Positions 33,580 to 42,889 of a stretch of 64,000 nucleotides of DNA are shown in pieces. How positions within the stretch are numbered: the first letter of the stretch is position 1; each line of letters starts with the position of its first letter. The position numbers and the translations under genes were made by a program. A model generated the notes under the pieces. That model searched no databases, was not told where the DNA came from, and worked only from the letters and a program-made list of their open reading frames with translations. The stretch comes from Alteraquisediminimonas sediminicola (GTDB lineage Bacteria > Pseudomonadota > Alphaproteobacteria > Sphingomonadales > Sphingomonadaceae): NCBI RefSeq assembly GCF_019740335.1, contig NZ_JAHXZS010000009.1, forward strand, positions 1-64,000. The letters are read 5' to 3'.

Positions 33580-35871
33580 TTGAAAAATACTTACATCACG
33601 CACGCGCTGTTCATGGCGATGGCCGCATCGGCCTTTGCTGTTCCTTCGTTGGCGCAAGAAACCAATGCTGTCGCTGATCAGGCTGATTCCGGTGGACTGG
33701 AAGAAATCGTCGTTTCGGCGCGTCGTCGTAACGAAACCGTGCAGGACACCCCGGTCGCCGTGACCGCGATCTCGCCGTCGCAGCTTGAGGCATCTGCCGC
33801 GCTGACCATCGGCGATTTGCAGGGCGCAGCACCGAACGTGTTGATCACCAGCGCTGGCACCGGCGCTGCTGCTGCCAACATCTCGATCCGTGGCATTGCC
33901 TTTGCCGACATCGAAAAGTCGTTTGACCCGGCTGTCGGCGTCAACATCGATGGCGTGTACATCGGCACCTCGACCGGCCAGATGCTCGATTTCTTCGACA
34001 TTGGCTCGATCGAAATCCTGCGCGGCCCGCAGGGTACGCTGTTTGGCCGCAACACGATTGCAGGCGTGGTCAATATCAAGCGTTCGCGTCCGACCGGCGA
34101 ATTCGGCGGCAAGTTTGAAGCGAGCTATGGCTCCTACGATCAGATGGGCCTGCGCGGCGTATTGAACGTGCCGGTCATCAAGGATGTGCTGGCGGCCAAG
34201 TTCTTCGCCTTCCACAATGAAAGCGATGGCTATTACAAGACTGTTGGCACTGGCCAACGTCGCGGTGGTTCCAACAACGAAAATTTCGGTGCGAGCTTCC
34301 TGTTCACGCCGGGTGATCGTTTTGAATCGCTCTTGACCTTTGACAAGCAGGTGCAGGATTTCGATCCGATCCTCGGTCCACTGAGCCGCACGGGCGATGC
34401 GTTTGCGGGCGCGCTGCCGGCTGAGTTTGTCGATGGCAACAACACCGATAATGTCTATCGCGTTGTGGCGCCGTCGCAGCAGATGGTCGGCACCTATAGC
34501 TCGCCGGGCGTGACCAACGAGATGAATCTCGACCTTGATGTCGTGAAGCTGACCTCGGTGACCGCCTATCGCGAAAGCGACGATCAACTGCGTCAGGATT
34601 ATTCGACGACCGGCCTGTATTTCGCCGATCGCGATCAGCAGTACAAGCAGTTCAGCCAGGAACTGCGCGCCTCAGGCAAGCTGTTCGACGGCTTCGATTA
34701 TGTGGCAGGCGTCTATTATTTCAACAGCCGCTACCATATCGATCAGTTCACCAGCGTCTTCTTTGGTGCGCCGACCCATCAGGATACGACCGGCTGGTCG
34801 AAGTCCTATGCTGGTTTCGTCGACTTCAACTGGGAAGTGATGGACAAGGTCCGCATCTCGGGCGGTGGTCGTTACACCTATGACAAGAAGAAGCTGCAGA
34901 CGGCATTCACCGATCCGTCCAACGCGGGCGCTTCGTTCACCGGCGACAAGAACAGCGAATGCTGGAAGAAGTTCACGCCGAAGCTTGGTGTCGACTATCG
35001 TCCGAACGAAGATCTGATGGTCTATGGTTCATGGTCGCGCGGTTACCGTTCGGGTGGCTTTAACGGTCGTGGCCTGACGCCATTCGCGTCTGCCTTGCCT
35101 TATGATCCGGAAACCGTGGATGCGTATGAAATCGGCCTGAAGAGCGAATTCTTCGATCGTCGTTTGACGCTGAACCTCGCGGCTTTCTATTCGGATTATC
35201 AGGACATCCAACAGACGACCACCGTTTCGGTGCCGGGTGTTGCCCTGCCGCAGACGATTGTCAGCAATGCCGCGAATGCCAAGATCAAGGGTCTTGAAGC
35301 CGATTTCTCCGCCAAGCCGATGGATCGTCTGACGGTCCGTGGTTCGGTCGGATACACCGACTCCAAGTTCAAGGGCTTCATTGTCAACCAGCCGGTGGCA
35401 ACTGGCCCGACGACCTCGATCTCGCGCAGCTTTGACTTCTCGGCGGTCGACATGATCTACGCCCCGAAGATCACGGCGTCGATCAATGCGGAATATAAGT
35501 TGCCGCTCGGCCCGGGCGACCTCAAGTTGAACGCAGGCTATCGCTATCTGTCGCGTTATGACCAGCAGATCTCTGCTGATCCGGCGCTGTATCCGACAGC
35601 ACTGGCATCTGCGCCGACCGACATCATTACGGTCGCGCAGAATGATCCGCGCTTGCGCTCGGATGCGCAGAACCTGTTGGATGCAAGCGTGTCCTATGTG
35701 TTCTCGCTCGACAATGGGTTGAACTATCGCCTCACCGGCTATGTGCGCAACCTGCTGGATGATCGCGGTACCAACACCTCGTTCGTGGCATCGAACTTCC
35801 CCGTATATTGGGGCTTCGCCACGGCACGTGAACCGCGCGTATTCGGCGTGCAGCTCGGTGTGGATTTCTAA
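33580..35871 (+). CDS. TonB-dependent outer-membrane receptor 2 (probable TTG start)
   Basis: A 763-residue receptor from a TTG at 33580, which has GGAG at the right spacing and opens directly into a signal peptide (KNTYITHALFMAMAASAFAV, cleavage after SLA). The ATG at 33508 would add 24 residues without export features. TonB box EEIVVSARRR, plug motif SIEILRGPQGTLFGRNTIAG and a barrel ending GVDF are present. It is the closest relative of receptor 1 in the window. Confidence 0.9.
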   Translation: MKNTYITHALFMAMAASAFAVPSLAQETNAVADQADSGGLEEIVVSARRRNETVQDTPVAVTAISPSQLEASAALTIGDLQGAAPNVLITSAGTGAAAANISIRGIAFADIEKSFDPAVGVNIDGVYIGTSTGQMLDFFDIGSIEILRGPQGTLFGRNTIAGVVNIKRSRPTGEFGGKFEASYGSYDQMGLRGVLNVPVIKDVLAAKFFAFHNESDGYYKTVGTGQRRGGSNNENFGASFLFTPGDRFESLLTFDKQVQDFDPILGPLSRTGDAFAGALPAEFVDGNNTDNVYRVVAPSQQMVGTYSSPGVTNEMNLDLDVVKLTSVTAYRESDDQLRQDYSTTGLYFADRDQQYKQFSQELRASGKLFDGFDYVAGVYYFNSRYHIDQFTSVFFGAPTHQDTTGWSKSYAGFVDFNWEVMDKVRISGGGRYTYDKKKLQTAFTDPSNAGASFTGDKNSECWKKFTPKLGVDYRPNEDLMVYGSWSRGYRSGGFNGRGLTPFASALPYDPETVDAYEIGLKSEFFDRRLTLNLAAFYSDYQDIQQTTTVSVPGVALPQTIVSNAANAKIKGLEADFSAKPMDRLTVRGSVGYTDSKFKGFIVNQPVATGPTTSISRSFDFSAVDMIYAPKITASINAEYKLPLGPGDLKLNAGYRYLSRYDQQISADPALYPTALASAPTDIITVAQNDPRLRSDAQNLLDASVSYVFSLDNGLNYRLTGYVRNLLDDRGTNTSFVASNFPVYWGFATAREPRVFGVQLGVDF

Positions 35872-35895
35872 TTCCACTAATAGCTGATTGAACGA

Positions 35896-35935
35896 AAGGC
35901 CGCGATGGGAAGCTCCCGTCGCGGCCTTAGTTTTG
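35896..35935. terminator. Terminator between receptor 2 and the convergent ThuA gene
   Basis: AAGGCCGCGA..GGGA pairs with TCCC..TCGCGGCCTT (stem 35896-35928) followed by AGTTTTG. On the minus strand the tail is TTTCGTT, so it may work in both directions. Confidence 0.8.
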
Positions 35936-35984
35936 TTTGGACATGATGTGCAGGGCTTGCAAGTCGCGCGATGGCGCCCTGTTT

Positions 35985-36785
35985 TTACTCGGAAACAGAA
36001 ACCCAGCGGATCGCGTTTTCCACCAAGCGCCGATAGTTCGGGTCGTTATATACCGATGGTCCGTCGCCGGGTTGGAGATAGACGAGGCGGCTTTCGAGCA
36101 CCTGCCGGGTCCAGCCGATCAGGTTCGATCCCACGGGATGGTCCCAGCCTTCGCGATCATACATCCGGCCCTTGACGGCAAGATCTGCCGACCAGAAATG
36201 ATCGTGGTCGAAAGTCGCGGACGAACGCAGCAACGGCGTGACATCATCCGCAAATATTTCCGCGAGATAGAGTTCATCGCATAAGGGAAATGTCGCAGGC
36301 ACGCCGTCCAGCACCGGATGGGTGCCGATGGTTTCCGCGATATAATCGACATCATGGGCAAAGCCGCTGTCGAGCCGGGCCTCGCCGCGCACCTCGCCCG
36401 GATGATAGAGGAACCGCCCGCCGAGCCATTCGCCATATTCATCCCATGTCGGCCATCCGGCCAGTGCATGATGGAGCGCGACAACGCCCTTGCCCTGTTC
36501 CAGCAAGGCACGAAAGCCTGCCTTCAACGCCGGATCTGGCTCGATATAAGCGGGTGCGCCTTCGCCGGAGGTGAAATCCAGCCCCGGCATATCATATAGC
36601 ACCAACGCATCGAACTGCTGCATGGCGTCCGGATTCATCAACAAGGCCGCCGCCGGTTGATCGACCATCGTCGCGGATATGCCGTCCATCGACTGGAACA
36701 GCGCATCAAAGGCCGTGCGATCGAACGGATGGCCGCGCACGGCGACGAGACACTGGATCGGTGCATTATGCAGGATGATCGGCAT
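35985..36785 (-). CDS. ThuA-domain (trehalose-utilisation-like) protein
   Basis: A 266-residue protein of the ThuA/class I amidotransferase-like fold. The core reads DALVLYDMPG, then GKGVVALHHALAGWPTWDEYGEWLGGRF and HPVLDGVPATFPLCDELYL. It has no signal peptide. The family is often found beside sugar, steroid or aromatic catabolism genes and has no settled reaction. It follows an MDR reductase by 5 bases in a leftward pair. Confidence 0.85.
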   Translation of the reverse strand: MPIILHNAPIQCLVAVRGHPFDRTAFDALFQSMDGISATMVDQPAAALLMNPDAMQQFDALVLYDMPGLDFTSGEGAPAYIEPDPALKAGFRALLEQGKGVVALHHALAGWPTWDEYGEWLGGRFLYHPGEVRGEARLDSGFAHDVDYIAETIGTHPVLDGVPATFPLCDELYLAEIFADDVTPLLRSSATFDHDHFWSADLAVKGRMYDREGWDHPVGSNLIGWTRQVLESRLVYLQPGDGPSVYNDPNYRRLVENAIRWVSVSE

Positions 36786-36790
36786 TTGCT

Positions 36791-37798
36791 TTACGTCCTG
36801 ACGTCGACAACGACCTTGCCGATATTCCGCCCGGTCAGCATGCGGCTATAGGCATCGAGCGTATGTTCCAGCCCCTTGGTTTCGTCAAAATGCATGACGA
36901 GCTTGCCTTCATCCAGCCACTTGCGCAGCTGCGGGAGGAAGTCGGTGCCGCGTTCGAGAAAGTCCGGGATGAAGAAGCCGCTGATCGTCAGGCGGCGCAT
37001 CAGGATCTGATCGAACCGGGCAGGGCCAGCCGTTGCATTATCCTTGTCATAGGTGGCGACCAGCCCGCACAAGGCGATGCGGCCATAATGTGCCATGTTC
37101 GGCAATACGGCATCAAGGATCGGCCCGCCGACATTATCGAAATAGGCGTTGATGCCGCCTTCGACCTTGGCGAGTTCGGCCTCTACGTCATCAGATTTAT
37201 AGTCGATAGCGAGGTCGACGCCGAGCTCTTCGACAAGGAATCGGCATTTATCCGGGCCACCAGCGATGCCAATGACCTTGCAGCCAAGATTGCGCGCGAT
37301 CTGGCAGGCGAGTGAGCCGGTGGCACCAGCAGCCGCCGAAATGAGGACGGTCTCGCCCGGCTGGATCTTGGCAACTTCGACTAATCCTGCCCATGCGGTC
37401 CAGGCGTTCATGCCCAATGCGCCAAAATGCTGGCGTACATCGGCGACATCTTCATCAAGCTTCATCAAGCCGGATTCCGCCGGACTGACCACCGCATAAT
37501 CGGCCCATTGACCAAAGCAGCGCACCAGATCGCCGACTGCAAAGCCTTCTGCCTGTGATTGAGTGATGCGCCCAAGACACAGTCCGACCATTTTCGACCC
37601 GAGCGGCAGCGGCGGCTGATAGCCATCGGTACGCGGCGTAATCCACATCCGCGTGCCTGCATCCATCGACAAATAATCGTTTTTAATGACGACCTGACCG
37701 GGGCCTGCGGTTGGAACGTCTTCATTTTGCAAGGAAAATGCAGATGCAAAATCATTGCCATGGGGGTGGGCGTCAAGGCGCCAAAATCTGTTTGTCAT
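36791..37798 (-). CDS. MDR-family NADP-dependent oxidoreductase (PTGR/CurA-like), paralogue
   Basis: A 335-residue reductase with ISAAAGATGSLACQIARNLG as nucleotide loop and MTNRFWRLDAHPHG at its start. It is in the same family as the gene at 32406. Both precede divergent TonB-dependent receptors, so the MDR/receptor divergent arrangement occurs twice within 5 kb. The start at 37798 is followed by good family sequence; the upstream reading to 37942 is not supported. Confidence 0.9.
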   Translation of the reverse strand: MTNRFWRLDAHPHGNDFASAFSLQNEDVPTAGPGQVVIKNDYLSMDAGTRMWITPRTDGYQPPLPLGSKMVGLCLGRITQSQAEGFAVGDLVRCFGQWADYAVVSPAESGLMKLDEDVADVRQHFGALGMNAWTAWAGLVEVAKIQPGETVLISAAAGATGSLACQIARNLGCKVIGIAGGPDKCRFLVEELGVDLAIDYKSDDVEAELAKVEGGINAYFDNVGGPILDAVLPNMAHYGRIALCGLVATYDKDNATAGPARFDQILMRRLTISGFFIPDFLERGTDFLPQLRKWLDEGKLVMHFDETKGLEHTLDAYSRMLTGRNIGKVVVDVRT

Positions 37799-37940
37799 GA
37801 TGTTTTCGTCTCCTCCTGTTGGACTGCCGGATATGGCCGGATCAAAAACCTGTCCAAAGTCGTAGTGAACCTTCCCCTCAAGTGAGAGGTAATCGCCCGT
37901 GCAACCGTTCCGGGAGGGGGCGGCAAGGGAGTAACACAAC
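37799..37940. promoter_or_regulatory. Divergent promoter region between MDR reductase and receptor 3
   Basis: 142 bases with no gene. It holds the direct repeat GCCGGAT with a 10-bp period (near 37826-37842), a TTGGAC/GTCCAA dyad (37819-37824, 37852-37857) and GTGCAAC at 37899-37905. These are candidate regulator sites. Confidence 0.4.
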
Positions 37941-40376
37941 ATGAAAACTCAACCTCGCATTTTGTCGGTCAGCTTGATCGCACTTGCACTTTCGTCGATT
38001 TCGACGGCTGCATTGGCGCAGAACACTGCTGATTCACAGGCCCAAGAAGGCGGCTTGCAGGATATCGTTGTCACCGCTCGTAAGCGCGCAGAAAGCGTGC
38101 AGGACGTGCCGGTTGCCGTGACTGCCATTTCGGCTGAAGCTATTCGCCAGCAGGATTTGACCAGCCTTGAAAAGGTTGCCGCTCGTACCCCGAACTTCTC
38201 GGTCGGTCGCGCATCCAACGGTTCGGGCGCCCAGTTGACGCTGCGCGGCATCGGCTCGTCCTCGACCTCGATCGGGATCGAACAGTCGGTCGCCGTGGTT
38301 GTCGATGGCGCTTATTATGGCCAGGGCCGCGTCATTCAGGAAGGTTTCTTCGACCTTGCCCGCATGGAATTGCTGAAGGGGCCGCAGGCACTGTTCTTCG
38401 GTAAGAACGCGACTGCAGGCGTTGTTTCGCTGACGACCGCTGATCCGACGAACGAAGTCGAAATCATTGGCCGTGCCGGTTATGAATTCAAGGCGCAGCA
38501 GGTTCAGCTCGAAGCCATCGCTTCCGGCCCTCTGACCGAAACCGTCGGCCTGCGCGTCGCGGTGCGCGGTTCGAAGATGTACGGCGGCTATTACAAGAAC
38601 CAGTCGGTTGATCGCACGTATACGAACCTCGATATTCAGGATCTCATTGCTGAAGGTACAGGCAATCCGATCGGCCATGTGGCCACCCCTGCCGCCACGG
38701 ATGCACCGGGCGAAAAGGAACTGCTGGGTCGCGTGACTTTGAAGTTCACCCCGACCGAAGAACTGACCGCCACGTTGAAGGCGTCTTACGACATCAACAA
38801 GGTCAACAACTCGTCGTGGAACTACAGCGCCTATCATTGCCCGACCGGCGTCAGCCAGCTCACCGGCTATGCGTGCGATGGCGGTTTTGTTACCCATCAG
38901 AACAACATCCCGACCGACATTGCCGCCAACTTCCCTTATTCGAAGAAGGACGGCCAGCTGTACAACCGCTATCGTTCCTATGCGATCACGGGCAATGTGA
39001 ACTATGAAATGGATGATGTGACCCTGACGTCCGTCACCAATTACAACAACAACAACAATCGCTGGGCTTGCGCCTGCGATTTCCAGTCGAGCGATGCTGG
39101 TACATGGGCTACCGAAAATTCGACCTTCTGGGCATTGTCACAGGAAGTTCGTGCGCTCACGACCTTTGATGGTCCGATCAACCTGATGCTGGGCGGTCTG
39201 TATCAGAAGACCAAGCGTGATTTCGATCAGTTCATCATGTTTGCGGGTCTGCGCGACGACAGCGTGTCGGCGGCAAATCAGAATCTCGCCACGACCAAGA
39301 CCAGCTACACCAAGGGTGAAACTGCGGCGCTGTTCGGTCAGGTGACCTGGAAAATCGTGCCGACGGTCGAAGTCGCCGGTGGTGTGCGTTATACGCATGA
39401 AACCAAGAAGAGCTTCTTCACCCAGCCATATAACAATGTTGGCGTGCAGTTTATTTTCCGTGACATTTCGGACCCGTTGCTCGGCCAGATCTATGCGGAC
39501 CAGACCTTCAACAACTGGTCACCGGAAGCCACGATCACGTGGAAGCCGATGAACGATGTGCTGGTCTATGGTGCGTTTAAGACCGCTTATAAGTCGGGCG
39601 GCTTCTCGAACGGCGGGATCAACTCGATGTTCTCGAGCACGCCGCTGGACGATCTGACCTTCAACCCGGAAAAGGCGCGTGGCTTTGAAGCGGGCGTAAA
39701 GACGACCCTGCTGGATCGTCAGCTGCGTCTTAACCTCGGCCTTTATACCTATGGCTATAATGACCTGCAGGTCGACTTCTTCAACTCGCCGATCTTCGCG
39801 TTCCAGACGCTGACGGCGGATGCGCGCACCAAGGGCGTGGAAGTCGAGTTCGAATATGCACCACGTGCTGTTGATGGCCTGAACGTGCATGGCACGATCA
39901 ACTACAACCGTGCGCGTTACACGAACTTCCCATCGGCGCCTTGCTATGCCGGTGAGTCGATTGCAGAAGGTTGCAGCGTTGACGGCAACACCCGTCAGAA
40001 CCTCAGCGGCAAGCCGCTTTCGGTTGCGCCGAAATGGACCGGCAGCTTCGGCGTTGGCTATGACACTGCGGTGTCTGATGGCCTGAAGGCTGGCATCAAT
40101 GTCGATGCGCGTTACAGCGCCTCTTATCTTGCATCGGCGTTCAACAATGCTGACTCCAAGCAGAAGAGCTATGTCTCGCTTGATGCCGGTGTCCGTATCG
40201 GTGCTGAGGACGATAACTGGCAGCTTGCTCTCATCGGTAAGAACCTGACCAACAAATTCTACGTCTCGGGCGTGGTTGATGGTCCGTCGACCGGTGGCGT
40301 TGGCCTCCATGCTGACCAGCTCGGCTTCGGCAATGTGCCGCGGACCGTGCAGGTGCAGGTAACCAAGCGTTTCTGA
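37941..40376 (+). CDS. TonB-dependent outer-membrane receptor 3
   Basis: An 811-residue receptor with a signal peptide ending AALA|QN near residue 26, TonB box QDIVVTARKR, a plug with LRGIGSSSTSIGIEQSVAVVV and LLKGPQALFFGKNATAG, and a C-terminal TKRF. The plug is less like receptors 1 and 2, suggesting a different ligand or an earlier divergence. It is monocistronic, with a strong terminator after it. Confidence 0.93.
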   Translation: MKTQPRILSVSLIALALSSISTAALAQNTADSQAQEGGLQDIVVTARKRAESVQDVPVAVTAISAEAIRQQDLTSLEKVAARTPNFSVGRASNGSGAQLTLRGIGSSSTSIGIEQSVAVVVDGAYYGQGRVIQEGFFDLARMELLKGPQALFFGKNATAGVVSLTTADPTNEVEIIGRAGYEFKAQQVQLEAIASGPLTETVGLRVAVRGSKMYGGYYKNQSVDRTYTNLDIQDLIAEGTGNPIGHVATPAATDAPGEKELLGRVTLKFTPTEELTATLKASYDINKVNNSSWNYSAYHCPTGVSQLTGYACDGGFVTHQNNIPTDIAANFPYSKKDGQLYNRYRSYAITGNVNYEMDDVTLTSVTNYNNNNNRWACACDFQSSDAGTWATENSTFWALSQEVRALTTFDGPINLMLGGLYQKTKRDFDQFIMFAGLRDDSVSAANQNLATTKTSYTKGETAALFGQVTWKIVPTVEVAGGVRYTHETKKSFFTQPYNNVGVQFIFRDISDPLLGQIYADQTFNNWSPEATITWKPMNDVLVYGAFKTAYKSGGFSNGGINSMFSSTPLDDLTFNPEKARGFEAGVKTTLLDRQLRLNLGLYTYGYNDLQVDFFNSPIFAFQTLTADARTKGVEVEFEYAPRAVDGLNVHGTINYNRARYTNFPSAPCYAGESIAEGCSVDGNTRQNLSGKPLSVAPKWTGSFGVGYDTAVSDGLKAGINVDARYSASYLASAFNNADSKQKSYVSLDAGVRIGAEDDNWQLALIGKNLTNKFYVSGVVDGPSTGGVGLHADQLGFGNVPRTVQVQVTKRF

Positions 40377-40395
40377 TCTCCATCAGATGCTAAAA

Positions 40396-40432
40396 GAAAA
40401 GGGGGTGGCCCAATGGGCTGCCCCTTTTTTTG
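40396..40432 (+). terminator. Rho-independent terminator after receptor 3
   Basis: AAAAGGGGGTGGCCC (ending 40411) pairs with GGGCTGCCCCTTTTTT around a 3-nt loop, with one mismatch. The U-run is seven long. Confidence 0.88.
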
Positions 40433-40457
40433 TCTTTTGTAGAAAGGCGTGAGGGAC

Positions 40458-40485
40458 AAAAAAACGGGCCGCCGAAGCGACCCGT
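40458..40485 (-). terminator. Rho-independent terminator after the NTF2-like gene
   Basis: ACGGG (40464-40468) and CCCGT (40481-40485) close a GC-rich internal stem. Read on the minus strand the hairpin is followed by seven U residues. It lies 27 bases beyond the stop of the leftward NTF2-like gene. Confidence 0.75.
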
Positions 40486-40511
40486 CTGGTTTTTGCTATT
40501 CTCTACAGGGT

Positions 40512-40925
40512 TTAGCCCTGACGATGAATGTTCCGGAAGATACGGGCCTTGAATACCCATTTGCCGTCGATCTTGACGCAAGTGTCTTCATAGACGCCAC
40601 GGTCGCGCTTGGTGACGCCTTCCTGATCGTACACTTCGCTGGTGTAGCTGCGGACCTTGGCTTCATTGCCGTTGATGTCGATCGAGCCGGGCCATGCTTC
40701 GAACATGATGCCGGGATAATGCTTCATCGCCTCGACCCACATGTTGACGATGGCGGTTTTGCCTTTGGTGGTGCCGAATTCCGGATAATCGGGCATCGAC
40801 CATTCGGCATCTTCTGCCCAGCATGCGCCCCAATCTGCGGCATCGCAGCGGGTGACGGCATCTCCATAAGTGTCGAGCAGTTCGCGAATGGCAAGCCGAT
40901 CTTCGGCGGGGCCGTTAAAAGCCAT
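40512..40925 (-). CDS. NTF2/SnoaL-like protein, paralogue of the gene at 30574
   Basis: A 137-residue NTF2-fold protein (AIRELLDTYGDAVTRCDAADWGACWAED, as two short conserved blocks; YTSEV; DGKWVFKARIFRNIH). It aligns over its whole length with the 30574 gene. It lies downstream of a Rieske ferredoxin with a terminator between, so it has its own promoter or read-through. A role as a small oxygenase subunit or an isomerase is possible. Confidence 0.85.
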   Translation of the reverse strand: MAFNGPAEDRLAIRELLDTYGDAVTRCDAADWGACWAEDAEWSMPDYPEFGTTKGKTAIVNMWVEAMKHYPGIMFEAWPGSIDINGNEAKVRSYTSEVYDQEGVTKRDRGVYEDTCVKIDGKWVFKARIFRNIHRQG

Positions 40926-41020
40926 AATCTTTCTCTCCTTGTGTTGTCGGGTCAGAGGCTAGACCGGGGCAAAGGAGAGTGCCACCTATGGCAAAGGGCA
41001 GGGGGCCAAAAACAGGAGCC

Positions 41021-41059
41021 AAAAAAACAGGGGGCGACCAGTTGAACTGCATCGCCCCC
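41021..41059 (-). terminator. Rho-independent terminator after the Rieske ferredoxin
   Basis: GGGGGCGA (41030-41037) and TCGCCCCC (41052-41059) form a perfect 8-bp stem. On the minus strand it is followed by TGTTTTTTT. It lies just beyond the ferredoxin stop at 41068. Confidence 0.85.
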
Positions 41060-41067
41060 GGCCAATA

Positions 41068-41418
41068 TCAAATTTCAATCGGCAATTCTTCCATCGCCGG
41101 GGCCGCATCTGGCACCGCGACTTCGATCTGGCCATCGGTGATCCGCAGCGGGAACACACGAATGTCGCGATAAGTGCCGCCAAGGCAGCGCCCGCTTGTC
41201 AGTTCGAACCGCGCGCCATGCAATGGGCACATCACTGCGCCACGACGGATGCGTCCGGTCGATAGATGCGAGGCCGCATGGGTGCAACGATCATTGATGG
41301 CGTGATAGCCGTCTTCGATCTTGCCGACCAGCACATGCCAGCCGTTCAGGATCGCGGTGGTCTTGCCGTCTTCCGGGAAGTCGGCTTCTGCGATCACGGG
41401 ATACCAGGTCTCACTCAT
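41068..41418 (-). CDS. Rieske-type [2Fe-2S] ferredoxin
   Basis: A 116-residue single-domain Rieske protein with ligands Cys45/His47 (CTHAASHL) and Cys64/His67 (CPLHGARFE), like the ferredoxins that feed electrons to ring-hydroxylating oxygenases. It is the only stand-alone ferredoxin in the window while seven oxygenases are present, so it may serve several of them. No ferredoxin reductase is seen nearby. Confidence 0.92.
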   Translation of the reverse strand: MSETWYPVIAEADFPEDGKTTAILNGWHVLVGKIEDGYHAINDRCTHAASHLSTGRIRRGAVMCPLHGARFELTSGRCLGGTYRDIRVFPLRITDGQIEVAVPDAAPAMEELPIEI

Positions 41419-41613
41419 CTCTTTTTCCCATTTTTGGCATCTCTATGCCTTAACACTTGTCATTACTTTTGGCGTTATAGCCTTCATGCGTTTGCCGACC
41501 AAGGTCCGGGCGAATCGCATATATTGCATGCCGGTTATCGCGATGTGCGTCCAATGGCAAAAGCTATCGGAATAAAGAGGCTGTATGGCCTGTTTTTTCA
41601 CGCCCTCTCAGTG

Positions 41614-41651
41614 CAAAAAAAGACCCTCGCCCGCCGATTGGCGCGCGAGGG
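41614..41651 (-). terminator. Rho-independent terminator after Rieske oxygenase 2
   Basis: CCCTCGC (41624-41630) and GCGAGGG (41645-41651) form the stem core, extended by GC pairs. On the minus strand it is followed by TCTTTTTTT. The rest of the 269-base gap 41419-41687 holds no gene and probably carries the promoter of the ferredoxin. Confidence 0.85.
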
Positions 41652-41687
41652 AGTTGGAGGAGAGGGTTAAAAGCTAAGCCGAGACAA

Positions 41688-42872
41688 TCAGGCTTTCAGC
41701 ACCGGCGCGGGCGTCTTGCCGGTTTCATCGAGATAATAATCGATCCATTTGTGGAAATATTGGTTGCCCGGTTCATTGCGACCGAACACGAGGCTCGTCA
41801 TCGCGCCGGATTCCAGTCCGTTCTGGACCTTGAGGCCGAGCGCGTAATCCTCTTCTTCCACTACATCGAAGAAGAAGTCGCACATCTCGTCGAGACGCTT
41901 CATCTCTTCTTCGGATTCCGGCTTCTGCGGGTAGATGTAGTTCATCACCGTCAGATTGCGGTCCGCCGTGGGTCCGGGGAAAAGCTGTGCATATTGGCAC
42001 ATTTCCGGAGCGAGGAAGAAGCTGAAGTTCGGGAACAGCACGCGGATGAAGTCATATCCGCTATTTTCCTGCTTGCCCCATTCTTCGCGCGGCAGGTTCT
42101 TCAGATTGACGATCGAGTTCTGGGGATAGCCCACCCGCAAATGCGGACCAAAGGCTTCATAATCGCCACGGTTGGATGGGGTGCGGGTCGCGACCGTGTC
42201 GGTATGGGCGGCTTGGAAGTGATAGCCTTCCAGATAGCCGTCATAGGAGACCTTCCAATTCGCGCCGTCCATCGTCCGCGACTTGTGATAATACCAATTT
42301 TCGAGCTTGAGCGCGGCCAGATCATCCAGCATCCCGCCAAGGAAGGTCGGCACATCAATGGCAAGGCCGGGGGTCAGGATCACGAAGATCATGCCCGCGA
42401 CTTCCTGCGTCGGCAGTGGGGTCATGGCGAGCGTCTTTTTATCGACTTCGCCAAAGGTGCTGGCTTCCGCAACGCCGATCAATTCGCCGTCATTGGCATA
42501 GGTCCAGCCATGATAAGGGCAGGAGAAACGCGCGCAATTACCGGAGCTTTCCTTAACCATGTGCATTGCGCGATGCTTGCAGACGTTGAGGAAGGCGCGG
42601 GCAACGCCGTCCTTGCCGCGGGTGATCAGGACCGGCAGGCCCATCACATCCATCGTCTTGAAGTTATTGCGTTCCGGCAATTCAATCGTCAGCGCCAGCA
42701 TCAATGGCAGGCGCTTGAAAATCAGGTCGATTTCCTTCTGCCAGCGCACCGGGTCGAGATAATTCTCGACCGGGACTTCCAGCGTGCTCGATGCCTGATC
42801 GGTGGTGCGGGTTTCGACGAAGTGCAGCATGCGTTCCGCTGCATCGCCATAAGCCTTGTAAATATCGGTCAT
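41688..42872 (-). CDS. Rieske non-heme iron oxygenase alpha subunit 2 (family B)
   Basis: A 394-residue oxygenase with Rieske ligands Cys98/His100 and Cys118/His121, and catalytic-site Glu215, His218 and His223 (LEGYHFQAAH). It shares family B features with the gene at 50317: LPLMLALT near the N-terminus, GNCARF before the second Rieske Cys, TRTPSN or PRTPSN after the iron site, and FGRNE-GNQYFH-W at the end. It lies 17 bases after Rieske oxygenase 3, so the two form a leftward operon. Confidence 0.93.
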   Translation of the reverse strand: MTDIYKAYGDAAERMLHFVETRTTDQASSTLEVPVENYLDPVRWQKEIDLIFKRLPLMLALTIELPERNNFKTMDVMGLPVLITRGKDGVARAFLNVCKHRAMHMVKESSGNCARFSCPYHGWTYANDGELIGVAEASTFGEVDKKTLAMTPLPTQEVAGMIFVILTPGLAIDVPTFLGGMLDDLAALKLENWYYHKSRTMDGANWKVSYDGYLEGYHFQAAHTDTVATRTPSNRGDYEAFGPHLRVGYPQNSIVNLKNLPREEWGKQENSGYDFIRVLFPNFSFFLAPEMCQYAQLFPGPTADRNLTVMNYIYPQKPESEEEMKRLDEMCDFFFDVVEEEDYALGLKVQNGLESGAMTSLVFGRNEPGNQYFHKWIDYYLDETGKTPAPVLKA

Positions 42873-42889
42873 TTTACAGTCTTTCCCGA

